DNA from: Ferruginibacter sp.
GTDB taxonomy: Bacteria > Bacteroidota > Bacteroidia > Chitinophagales > Chitinophagaceae
DNA: 17,128 nt
Reading direction: 5' to 3'
Assembly: GCA_025352435.1 (NCBI GenBank)
Contig: JANXTN010000033.1
Coordinates: 1-17,128, forward strand
The position numbers and the translations under genes were made by a program. Below are positions 1-6,602 of the stretch, piece after piece. The notes below the pieces were generated by a model, which was not told where the DNA came from, ran no database searches, and saw only the letters and a list, made by a program, of their open reading frames with translations. Within the stretch, counting starts at the first letter, position 1. Every line of letters starts with the position of its first letter.

Positions 1-1
1 T

Positions 2-244
2 TGTAAAAAAATCGTTGAATTGCATTTACAATCACCGGCCATGTGGAGTGTGTTTTTATTGCAGGATCTGTTGGCTATTGATGGAAAGCTGCGAAGACCT
101 ATACCATCAGAAGAACGCATTAACGATCCTTCAAACCCAAACCAGGTATGGAATTACAGAATGCATTTAACTTTAGAGGAACTTTTAAAAGCAGACCATT
201 TAAACCTGCAATTAAAAATGATGATCAAGGAAAGTGGCAGATAA
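2..244 (+). CDS. malQ: 4-alpha-glucanotransferase (amylomaltase), C-terminal end only
   Basis: Partial gene: the reading frame is open from base 2 to the TAA at 242-244, so the true start lies upstream of the window. The roughly 80 visible residues carry the C-terminal signature of GH77 enzymes of the DPE2-like kind: SPAMWSVFLLQDLLAID, then ERINDPSNPN, then YRMHLTLEELL. Family members move alpha-1,4-glucan segments between maltodextrins and glucose in the cytoplasm, in glycogen and maltose metabolism. The catalytic residues are upstream and cannot be checked. The next gene starts 30 bp downstream on the same strand with no visible terminator, so read-through is possible, although no functional link is apparent. 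The family call is confident; the subtype (DPE2-like with an extra N-terminal starch-binding module) is inferred from the tail only. Confidence 0.88.
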   Translation, partial: CKKIVELHLQSPAMWSVFLLQDLLAIDGKLRRPIPSEERINDPSNPNQVWNYRMHLTLEELLKADHLNLQLKMMIKESGR

Positions 245-274
245 ATTTGCCTGTCTTTCATAAAATATTTTTAC

Positions 275-1294
275 ATGATCAAAATATCGTATAAAAAAAT
301 AAACTTACCATTTAAGTACCCGTTCACAATTTCAAAGGGAACAAAAACGCATCAACCATCGTTAATTGTGCGGTTAGATTATTTTGGACAAACGGGTTAT
401 GGAGAAGCGCCGGCAATCAATTATTACGACATTACTGTAGAAAAAATGATTGCAGATATTGAAGAGAAAAAAGTTTTTATAGAAAAATTTTCTTTGAGCG
501 ATCCCGAGCGTTACTGGCATTACCTGCACCATTTATTTCCAAAAAATCCGTTCCTGGTTTGTGCTTTGGATATGGCTGCATGGGATATTTTCGGCAAAAT
601 GAAACGCCAGCAGTTGCACGAATTATGGGGTCTCGATACCGGAAATGCACCCATAACTGATTTTACAATTGGTATAGATACTCTAGAAATGATGGTAAAA
701 AAAATGATGGAAAAGCCATGGCCCATTTATAAAATAAAAGTTGGTTTTGATGGTGATGTAGAAATGGTTGCAGCTTTAAGAAAGCACACTAACTCAATTT
801 TTAGAGTAGATGCAAATGCCGCCTGGAATGTAGATGAAGCCATGCGTAAAATTCCTTTATTGAAAGATCTTGGAGTTGAGATGGTGGAACAACCTTTGGC
901 AAAGGATGATTGGGCAGGGATGAAAACATTGTATGAAAATGCATCGCTGCCTTTGTTTGCAGATGAGTCATGTGTAAAGGAAGAAGATGTATTAATGTGC
1001 CTTAAACATTTTCACGGAGTAAACATAAAGCTTACTAAATGTAGCGGCATAACGCCTGCAAAAAGAATGATAGCTAAAGCAAAAGAGCTTCGCTTGCAGG
1101 TAATGATAGGCTGCATGAACGAATCTTCTGTAGGCACTGCAGCTATTGCACAATTGGCGCCGCTTATAGACTACGTAGATATGGATGGACCATTGCTTTT
1201 AACAGAAGATATTGCAAGTGGCGTAACATTTGATACCGGTAAAATTGTTTACACTAATGGTTATGGTTTAGGAATTGAAATGGGGGAGTGGTAA
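275..1294 (+). CDS. Dipeptide epimerase (enolase superfamily, Ala-Glu epimerase-like)
   Basis: A 339-residue enolase-superfamily enzyme of normal length. Such enzymes invert the alpha carbon of the second residue of dipeptides, typically L-Ala-D-Glu to L-Ala-L-Glu, which lets the cell reuse peptidoglycan peptides. An N-terminal capping domain (about 1-120) precedes the barrel. Visible catalytic set: KxK at K153/K155 (YKIKVG), metal ligands D179 (VDANAAW), E205 (VEQPL) and D230 (ADES), and the opposite-face lysine K252 (VNIKLTK). The DxD motif at D302/D304 (DMDGP), which binds the dipeptide amino group in this subfamily, separates it from muconate cycloisomerases. The ATG at 275 begins 30 bp after malQ and gives the expected N-terminus. 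Which dipeptide is preferred cannot be read; Bacteroidota homologues vary. No terminator is seen before the next gene. Confidence 0.88.
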   Translation: MIKISYKKINLPFKYPFTISKGTKTHQPSLIVRLDYFGQTGYGEAPAINYYDITVEKMIADIEEKKVFIEKFSLSDPERYWHYLHHLFPKNPFLVCALDMAAWDIFGKMKRQQLHELWGLDTGNAPITDFTIGIDTLEMMVKKMMEKPWPIYKIKVGFDGDVEMVAALRKHTNSIFRVDANAAWNVDEAMRKIPLLKDLGVEMVEQPLAKDDWAGMKTLYENASLPLFADESCVKEEDVLMCLKHFHGVNIKLTKCSGITPAKRMIAKAKELRLQVMIGCMNESSVGTAAIAQLAPLIDYVDMDGPLLLTEDIASGVTFDTGKIVYTNGYGLGIEMGEW

Positions 1295-1361
1295 TTTTTC
1301 ACACCAATAAATTATGGTCTAAAATTATTCCACTATTTTACGCCACATTTTAAAATTAAAT

Positions 1362-1964
1362 ATGCAGAAATATTTATTTATTGACAGGGATGGTACGTTG
1401 CTTCAAAGTCCGCCGCCGGGAGGACAGATAGATAGTTTTGAAAAATTACATTTTTACCCGCATGTTATCACCTGGGTTGGTAAAATTGCACGTGAACTGC
1501 CTTATAAACTAGTAATGGTTACCAATCAAAATGGATTGAACTCGCCTATGTATCCTACAGAGCAATTTTATCCTACACAAAATTTTATGCTGGAGGTTTT
1601 TACAAATGAGGATATTATTTTTTCTGAAATAATTATCGATGGATCTTTACCTCAGGAAAATTCGCCGTTGCGAAAGCCACGTACAGGCAGAATGACAAAA
1701 TATCTGACTGATGATAATGCTGATATTAAAAATTCTTTTGTGATAGGAGATCGGCTAACAGACGTACAGTTTGCAAAAAACATGGGTTGTAAGGCTTTGT
1801 TTTTAAATCCCGCAAACTTAAGAGGACAAACTGAGTTGACTGATTCTATTGATGAATTAAAGACAAATTGGGTTGCGTTAGCATCTACTAATTGGCAGGA
1901 TGTTTATGAATTTTTATGCAAGCAACGAGAGATAACATCTTTTAAAAAGATGTCATCTTTCTGA
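1362..1964 (+). CDS. Stand-alone HisB-N-type HAD phosphatase (histidinol-phosphatase-like)
   Basis: A 200-residue HAD phosphatase that follows the N-terminal half of bifunctional HisB closely. HAD motifs: DRDGT with D8 and D10 (nucleophile and acid/base), VTNQNG with T54, K105 in LRKP, and GDRLTD with D130 and D134 for Mg binding. The family removes phosphate from histidinol phosphate or similar small phosphoesters in the cytoplasm. The reading frame ends at the usual linker (WQDVYEFL, about 178-185) that joins the HAD half to the imidazoleglycerol-phosphate dehydratase half, and no dehydratase follows. The four zinc ligands of E. coli HisB (C93, H95, C101, C103) are replaced at matching positions by D93, S95, S101 and L103. 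No other his gene is in the window, so a role in histidine synthesis is not established. Confidence 0.8.
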   Translation: MQKYLFIDRDGTLLQSPPPGGQIDSFEKLHFYPHVITWVGKIARELPYKLVMVTNQNGLNSPMYPTEQFYPTQNFMLEVFTNEDIIFSEIIIDGSLPQENSPLRKPRTGRMTKYLTDDNADIKNSFVIGDRLTDVQFAKNMGCKALFLNPANLRGQTELTDSIDELKTNWVALASTNWQDVYEFLCKQREITSFKKMSSF

Positions 1965-1977
1965 GTCCATAAAGCAC

Positions 1978-2011
1978 AAAAAAAAGCACATCTCTCAACG
2001 ATGTGTTTTTT
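1978..2011. terminator. Bidirectional intrinsic terminator between convergent genes
   Basis: The stem CACATC (1987-1992) pairs with GATGTG (2000-2005) around a 7-nt loop. It is preceded by an A tract (1978-1985) and followed by a T tract (2006-2011), so the structure reads as a U-tailed hairpin on both strands. It sits between the stop of the HisB-like gene (+) at 1964 and the stop of the M13 peptidase (-) at 2031. Confidence 0.8.
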
Positions 2012-2030
2012 CAATTATTTAAATATCTTC

Positions 2031-4073
2031 TTACCAGATGTTTACTCTCAAGCTATCAGGTCTGTACATTTTGTCGCCGGGTTTAATACCAAAAGCCTCA
2101 TAAAATTCAGGGACATTTACAAAAGGCCCGTTTACTCTTTCCTTTGAAGGTGAGTGCACATCTGTCATTACAAGATTTGCCAGTCTTTCTTTTCTTTCAG
2201 TATATAACCAACCTAATGCATAACCTAAAAAATAACGCTGCAATTGCGTAAACCCTGCAATTTTTTCATTCTTTTTGTATGAATCAGTTTTCTTAAACGC
2301 ATCTAGTCCAAGAAGCACACCACCGAGGTCTGCAATGTTTTCTCCCTGTGTAGCACTACCATTTATATGCAAAGTATCTACCGGGCTAAATTCATTGAAC
2401 TGGTTGATGATAAATTTTGCTCTCTTAGAAAATTCTTCTCCATCTTTTTTATTCCACCAGTCTTTTAAATTTCCTTTTTCATCATATTGTCTGCCCTGGT
2501 CATCAAAACCATGCGTAATCTCGTGCCCTACTGTAGATGCGGCTGCGTAACCATACACCAAAGCATCATCCAAATCCTCATCTCTGTAACCCGGCACAGC
2601 AAAAATTCCTGCAGGCAAAACAATCTCATTGTTGCTTGCGTTGTAGTAAGCGTTGTAGGTCTGAGGTGTCATTCCCCATTCGGTTCTATCTACCGGTTTG
2701 CCAAGTTTATTTAGTTGATAATTGTGCCACCAAGCAGCTGCACGTTGCACATTTAAAACCCAAGGGCCATCTTCTATAGCAAGGCTGCTAAAGTCTTTCC
2801 ATTTATCTGGATAACCAACTTTTTTAGAAATGGTAGCCAGTTTTTGATAAGCTTTTGTTTTCGTGCTATCACTCATCCAGCTAAGTTTTGCAATGCGTTC
2901 TTTGTATGCTGCACGAATATTTTCCACTATTCCATCATATCTTTTTTTTGCAGTTTCGCTAAAGTATTCTTTAACAAAAAGCTGCCCAAGTGCTTCACCA
3001 ATAGCATTCTCTTCTGAATCTAAAACACGCTTCCATCGGTCTTTAGGTTTGGTAGCGCCAGATAATGTTTTGCTGTATTCAAAGCGGTTATTAAATGTTT
3101 TTGAATCTAAATAAGCAGCTGATGAAACCACTAATCTTAATTTCAAATAATTTTTCCATACGTTAATTGGTGTAGCTTTTAGTTCATTGCTAAAGGCTGT
3201 ATAAAATTCCGGCTGACCAATAATAATAGAGTCAACTTTATCAGTACCTGATAATTTTGCATAAGCAGTCCAGTTTACCGAAGGTGCTATTTTGCCTAAT
3301 CCGGCACGGTTCATTTTATTGTAATTCTTATAAGGATCACGCAGATCAGCAATTTTTCTGCTTGCCTTTGCCAGCTTGGTTTCCAATGCAAAAACATCCT
3401 CTGTATTTTTCGCAGCATTCGCACTGTCAATTTGTGTGAAAGTTTTAAGTATATACGTTTTATAAGCGGCTTTTACTTTCAATGTTCTTTCATCTGTGTT
3501 AAAATAATAATCACGGTTTGGCAAGCCAAGGCCACCCTGCTCAAGTTTCACTGCCATCATTTCACTGTTTTTATCATCTTGTCCTATGTAAGTGCTAAAC
3601 AAACAGCCAATACCTTTGCTTTGCAAACCTGCACCTACGATCATTACATCATCTGTAGTAACTATTGCATCTATCTTTTTCATATCTTCTGCAAGCGGCT
3701 GTAGGCCCGCAGTTTCAATAGCTGCTGAGTCCATTCCACTCTTCCAGAAATCACCTATTTTTTGTGTGATGGTTCCCTTTGCAGCTTTAGCCAGCACAGC
3801 ATCTTCATTAATTTTTTTTAGCTTGTTGTAAATGTCATCCTGCACCATATTGCCAATTCCCCAGCCGCTTTCTGCATCTGGTATTGGCGTGCGTTTTATC
3901 CAACCGCCATTTGCGTACATAAAAAAATCGTCGCCCGGTTTTACGGTGCTGTCAATATTGGCTGCAAGTATATCGGGCTTGCTGCCTGTGCTGTTTGTAG
4001 ATGTGCTTGAGTTTTTGGTATTGCAGGCAAACAAAATGCCGCAGAGCATAGCCGGTAAAAATATTTTTTTCAT
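2031..4073 (-). CDS. M13 family zinc metallopeptidase lipoprotein (neprilysin/PepO-like)
   Basis: A 680-residue M13 endopeptidase, normal for the family, probably anchored by lipid to the outer membrane facing the periplasm or outside. The start is the ATG at 4073-4071, which begins a lipoprotein signal (MKKIFLPAML) with lipobox LFAC and lipidated C17; the frame stays open upstream, but those codons have no family character. The zinc site is HEITH (H517, E518, H521) with E578 in ENIADLGG. NAYYN (474-478) is the substrate-backbone strand, VNGPFVN (647-653) the conserved C-terminal region, and the chain ends VNIW, equivalent to the family's CxxW end. The large N-terminal domain (about 40-440) closes over the active site, so substrates are probably oligopeptides. 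The specific substrate cannot be predicted. A mobile miniature element lies about 190 bp upstream. Confidence 0.93.
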   Translation of the reverse strand: MKKIFLPAMLCGILFACNTKNSSTSTNSTGSKPDILAANIDSTVKPGDDFFMYANGGWIKRTPIPDAESGWGIGNMVQDDIYNKLKKINEDAVLAKAAKGTITQKIGDFWKSGMDSAAIETAGLQPLAEDMKKIDAIVTTDDVMIVGAGLQSKGIGCLFSTYIGQDDKNSEMMAVKLEQGGLGLPNRDYYFNTDERTLKVKAAYKTYILKTFTQIDSANAAKNTEDVFALETKLAKASRKIADLRDPYKNYNKMNRAGLGKIAPSVNWTAYAKLSGTDKVDSIIIGQPEFYTAFSNELKATPINVWKNYLKLRLVVSSAAYLDSKTFNNRFEYSKTLSGATKPKDRWKRVLDSEENAIGEALGQLFVKEYFSETAKKRYDGIVENIRAAYKERIAKLSWMSDSTKTKAYQKLATISKKVGYPDKWKDFSSLAIEDGPWVLNVQRAAAWWHNYQLNKLGKPVDRTEWGMTPQTYNAYYNASNNEIVLPAGIFAVPGYRDEDLDDALVYGYAAASTVGHEITHGFDDQGRQYDEKGNLKDWWNKKDGEEFSKRAKFIINQFNEFSPVDTLHINGSATQGENIADLGGVLLGLDAFKKTDSYKKNEKIAGFTQLQRYFLGYALGWLYTERKERLANLVMTDVHSPSKERVNGPFVNVPEFYEAFGIKPGDKMYRPDSLRVNIW

Positions 4074-4210
4074 GTAAGTTGTTTTGTAAGCTAAATGTAA
4101 CAATAAAATTAAACGGTAATAATTCAATTTTATGAAAGGCAAATTTGGGGCTTTGTACTTTTGTAACATTGGTCGGCATTTGGTCGGGCTTTCCGTTGTA
4201 ATCTTTTTAT

Positions 4211-4225
4211 TCCGCCAAAGGCGGA
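4211..4225. repeat. Short perfect hairpin TCCGCC-AAA-GGCGGA
   Basis: Six-base arms (4211-4216 and 4220-4225) around AAA. TTTTATT on the left and AATAAAA on the right can extend the pairing around a small bulge. The following bases are A-rich rather than T-rich on the plus strand, so it does not look like a terminator for either neighbour. It could be a dispersed palindromic repeat, but this window holds only one copy. Confidence 0.5.
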
Positions 4226-4259
4226 GAATAAAAAAAATTTCCACTGCAATCCCGCAGCC

Positions 4260-4382
4260 CAATGTCATTTAGTTAAGGAAACGAGCTGTCAGGTTGAGCG
4301 TGTCGAAACCGGGTTTTAATCGTATTATGATAGCATCGACTTCGACAAGCTCAGTCTGACAATCCTTAACTAAATGACATTG
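4260..4382. mobile_element. 123-bp MITE-like element with 20-bp terminal inverted repeats and 10-bp target duplication
   Basis: The left end (4260-4279) CAATGTCATTTAGTTAAGGA is the exact reverse complement of the right end (4363-4382). TCCCGCAGCC occurs immediately outside both ends (4250-4259 and 4383-4392), as expected for a target-site duplication. Inside is a second, imperfect inverted repeat: 4287-4307 against 4341-4361, 18 of 21 bases matching, with the core TTGAGCGTGTCGAA / TTCGACAAGCTCA. The whole element can fold into one long hairpin. It has no coding capacity, so it would need a transposase in trans. Duplication length and the TTAAG-containing end recall the IS4 superfamily (IS231-like ends); this is inference from memory of the family, not a search. 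It lies 187 bp upstream of the M13 peptidase start. Confidence 0.8.
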
Positions 4383-4455
4383 TCCCGCAGCCCTTGGGCA
4401 TTTAGGCATTTTTCAACATTGCTTTGAAAATATTGTTCCAATTAAATTTAGTAAA

Positions 4456-5103
4456 TCACAAATACTCAATTAGTTTTCTGTAATTCGTAATGACGTACAC
4501 ATTACTATTGCCTTTAAATGCAGATTTGTAATCATACAACACTGCGTCAATTCCAAGTTCAAATGCAGCCTTAATTTCAGATTCCAAATCATCACCTACC
4601 ACTAATACATTTTCGGGATTTAATTTATTCCTAAAAAGAATATCCTCAAAGGTATCCCTCTTTGTTTTTTTTGTTGTTGTCGAATCTAGAATATGTATCT
4701 CCTTAAAATCATTTTCAATCCCAAGTGCATCAATCTTACTCAATTGAAGTTTCATAAAACCACTGGTTACCAAATATTTCTCAACAGATAAATTTTGAAT
4801 GAAACTGTAATCCTGGAATACTTCTGCAGTGCCAGTATAACTTAAATATTTTAAGTGTGCTGTTGCCCTTTCCGTAAGCGTTTTTGAAAAATTATATTTT
4901 ACCGCCACCTGCTGAAAAGGTTTTCTCAGAATATCTCTTTTAATATCGTCTATTTCATGACCATGATTTCCTTCATCTTTAATTAATGTGAACAAATGCG
5001 AAAACAAGGCTTCACCTATAGAGTCAGCTGCATACAGCGTATTGTCCAGATCAAAAATGATTGCTTTTTTTTTCAATGGTTCGTGCTTCAATTGTTTATG
5101 CAA
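4456..5103 (-). CDS. HAD-superfamily hydrolase (phosphatase/nucleotidase-like), start uncertain
   Basis: About 215 residues with the four HAD motifs: DLDNT (nucleophile D18, general acid D20), LVTSG (T113), a lysine-rich segment around 145-149 (KKTKR) and VVGDD (D171/D172 with E175). The helical insert between motifs I and II (about 25-105) indicates a small C1 cap, as in pyrimidine 5'-nucleotidase or phosphoglycolate-phosphatase relatives. The substrate is a small cytoplasmic phosphoester that cannot be named. The start is odd: no ATG lies in frame between the upstream stop at 5134-5136 and the first motif. TTG at 5103-5101 is the longest practical choice; TTG at 5076-5074 would give the typical N-terminus MKKKAIIFDLDNT. 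Both are rare starts in this phylum. No clear terminator is seen after its stop. Confidence 0.8.
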   Translation of the reverse strand: MHKQLKHEPLKKKAIIFDLDNTLYAADSIGEALFSHLFTLIKDEGNHGHEIDDIKRDILRKPFQQVAVKYNFSKTLTERATAHLKYLSYTGTAEVFQDYSFIQNLSVEKYLVTSGFMKLQLSKIDALGIENDFKEIHILDSTTTKKTKRDTFEDILFRNKLNPENVLVVGDDLESEIKAAFELGIDAVLYDYKSAFKGNSNVYVITNYRKLIEYL

Positions 5104-5213
5104 TCTAATAAAAAGGTTACTTTCTATTTTAATTCATGAATTTGCTTAGTATCATAAAACTCTATTTTTGGCGCTTTATCATGAACTTTATTTGTATAAA
5201 ACAAAATGATTTT

Positions 5214-5261
5214 GAACAAAAAAATCCGTTTAAAAGTACCATAAGTATATTTTAAACGGAT
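5214..5261 (-). terminator. Intrinsic terminator of the small secreted-protein gene
   Basis: Perfect 12-bp arms, 5224-5235 (ATCCGTTTAAAA) and 5250-5261, with a 14-nt loop. On the minus strand the hairpin is followed by a run of seven T (plus-strand A tract 5218-5224). It begins about 20 bp beyond the stop of the gene at 5282-5659 and isolates it from the HAD gene downstream. Confidence 0.85.
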
Positions 5262-5281
5262 CTTGAAATTTTAAAAAGGAA

Positions 5282-5659
5282 TTACATTACTTTTCTATAA
5301 TCTGCTTTTGCTTCTTCGTATGTTACTTCTTTTAAACGAGGGCGCACACCAAATAGACCCAGCATATTTCTGTATTTCACAGCATAGGTTTTTCCTGCTT
5401 CTGCATTAAAAGTAATTGCTCTTTTTGACTGCTTCGGTGAAATAGTATGAGATCCCGGTGTAAGATCAGTTGTAACTACTGAACCACTTTTAAGTGTACC
5501 TACTTCTTTGCCGTCTACATTTACAGGGAATTTTGCAAACAATCCATAAGGGCTGCCTTTGCGGTATGCAATTAATTTTGCAGGTTGCTGTGCAAAAAGT
5601 GTTATTGAAAACATCATACATATAATTGCGAAAGATGTTTTTACGATTGTGTTTTTCAT
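5282..5659 (-). CDS. Small secreted protein, DUF2846-like
   Basis: A 125-residue protein with a clear Sec signal peptide (hydrophobic residues about 7-22, cleavage predicted after LFA before QQPAK, near residue 23). The mature part of about 100 residues is a small beta-rich domain with the pattern VNVDGKEVGTLKSGS (47-61) then TDLTPGSHTI (64-73), which resembles DUF2846: a strand, an NGK-type turn, then a PG-H motif. The function of that family is unknown. There is no lipobox and no transmembrane segment beyond the signal, so it should be periplasmic or secreted. The ATG at 5659-5657 is the only start that gives the signal peptide. It appears monocistronic, with its own terminator downstream. 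The DUF assignment is from motif memory and is moderate in certainty. Confidence 0.75.
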   Translation of the reverse strand: MKNTIVKTSFAIICMMFSITLFAQQPAKLIAYRKGSPYGLFAKFPVNVDGKEVGTLKSGSVVTTDLTPGSHTISPKQSKRAITFNAEAGKTYAVKYRNMLGLFGVRPRLKEVTYEEAKADYRKVM

Positions 5660-5776
5660 GAGTTTGTTGTTTAAAATGACATAATAAAACCATGTACGCT
5701 TAAAGAGTGAGGAAAGTTTTATGAAGCAACAAAAACATTTTCATACTATATATGCCAATGAGAGATCTTCAGTTTC

Positions 5777-5909
5777 AAATAGCGTTGAAGGAAATCGACT
5801 CGGTTTTTATAAATATTTAAGAGCAGCTTTTACATGTTTGAAGACAGTCAAAAATTTCTTAAAAAATATCATCATCTTCAATTATTATATCCAATCCCTT
5901 CTTAGTCAT
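5777..5909 (-). pseudogene. Remnant of a response-regulator receiver domain
   Basis: Reading down the minus strand from ATG 5909-5907, the first codons give MTKKGLDIIIEDDD, the beta-1 strand and acidic pocket of a receiver domain. A TAA follows at codon 17 (5861-5859), then EIFDCLQT in the same frame. After a frame change the sequence AALKYL, a stop, and KPSRFPSTLF matches the helix-2 to strand-3 part of Bacteroidota receivers. About 20-25 residues expected between the two parts are missing, as is everything from the phospho-aspartate onward. It is therefore a degraded fragment, not an expressed gene. It lies just downstream of the chimeric receiver gene on the same strand and may be the remains of a second tandem receiver. 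The match is short and rests on motif recognition. Confidence 0.5.
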
Positions 5910-5950
5910 TTCAATTATTTTCGTGATTTAAATATTGGTAACTAACAATA

Positions 5951-6559
5951 TTAATTATAATGATTTGACGTAGCACAATTTTTCCAATACTCCATAGTGA
6001 TTGAAATAATCTTCTCAAGTTTTGGCATTTCTGTTTGTTTTATAAAGAAACCCGGCGCCGAAAGGTTGTATGCATTTATAACAGCTTTCTGTTCTATTGC
6101 TGTAGCGAAAAAGAGGTAAGGAATACACTTGATACCTAAATCCGCATCTGTTCTCAATTTTTCTCTTAATTCAAAACCATTTAGCTTGAGCATGTTTATA
6201 TACAACAAAACAAGCGGTATTTGCTCGTTTGCAGGGAGTGGTGATTCCTTAATTAGGGGCTCGATCTGGTGGAAAGCCAATTCGGAAGTCGAATACATAA
6301 TTATGGGAACATGGTTTAAATAAGAAAGGCTTCGTATTTTTTTGAGACAATCCTTACTGTTCATCCCTCGCAGTGTTCGGTCAAGAAAAATAATGTCGGG
6401 TAAAAGTTCATTTGGATCTGTGAGAAATTGAATGCCGCAGTCCGCACCATTTATTCCTATTGTATGGCTTTTCGGACTTACTATTTTTACAGCATCAGCA
6501 AAAATTTGTCTGTCGTATTCTTCTTTAGTAATGATCATCACCTCTTTGTACTTCGCCAT
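5951..6559 (-). CDS. Chimeric response-regulator receiver protein (two partial REC domains)
   Basis: A 202-residue protein made of two incomplete receiver domains. Residues 5-93 give the first: beta-1 VMIIT (residues TKEE where DDD is usual), phospho-acceptor D60 in IIFLDRTLRGM and the conserved S90/T91 in IIMYSTS; its last strand, lysine and helix are absent. From about 112 the chain resumes inside a second receiver: LVLLYINMLKLNGFEL, where Y120 replaces the phospho-aspartate, then T153 in FFATA, K174 in GFFIKQ, and the final helix ending MEYWKNC typical of Bacteroidota receivers. The second domain lacks beta-1 to beta-2. An internal deletion joining two tandem receiver genes would explain this. 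It has no output domain. It may be non-functional, or a decoy able to dock partners. Start ATG 6559-6557; 43 bp separates it from the Sel1 gene. Confidence 0.7.
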   Translation of the reverse strand: MAKYKEVMIITKEEYDRQIFADAVKIVSPKSHTIGINGADCGIQFLTDPNELLPDIIFLDRTLRGMNSKDCLKKIRSLSYLNHVPIIMYSTSELAFHQIEPLIKESPLPANEQIPLVLLYINMLKLNGFELREKLRTDADLGIKCIPYLFFATAIEQKAVINAYNLSAPGFFIKQTEMPKLEKIISITMEYWKNCATSNHYN

Positions 6560-6602
6560 AATTCAATTAATTTTTATACTTAACACATTTACTAAAATGG
6601 TT

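Larger units (their letters stand above)
4074..4455. other. 382-bp intergenic region holding a small palindrome and a miniature element
   Basis: This region separates the start of the M13 peptidase from the stop of the HAD gene; both are on the minus strand. It contains the hairpin at 4211-4225 and the miniature inverted-repeat element at 4260-4382 with its flanking duplication. On the plus strand, TACTTTTG (4157-4164) matches the Bacteroidota -7 consensus, but it faces no gene and has no properly spaced -33 element, so I do not call it a promoter. The peptidase promoter must lie in the first part of this region; no convincing match was found. Confidence 0.6.

Noticed and set aside
1935..1953. 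Perfect inverted repeat ACATCTTTT-A-AAAAGATGT as a terminator
   Set aside because: It lies inside the last codons of the HisB-like gene, its arms leave almost no loop, and a better terminator follows at 1978-2011.
4157..4164. TACTTTTG as a plus-strand promoter -7 element
   Set aside because: No -33 element at the right spacing and no plus-strand gene downstream.
4074..4268. A 65-residue upstream extension of the M13 peptidase frame, reaching into the miniature element
   Set aside because: The internal ATG at 4073 begins a proper lipoprotein signal with lipobox; the extension has no family similarity and begins inside a mobile element.
5721..5945. Plus-strand open frame of 74 codons
   Set aside because: It has no domain character and lies opposite the receiver remnant, whose minus-strand reading is recognisable.
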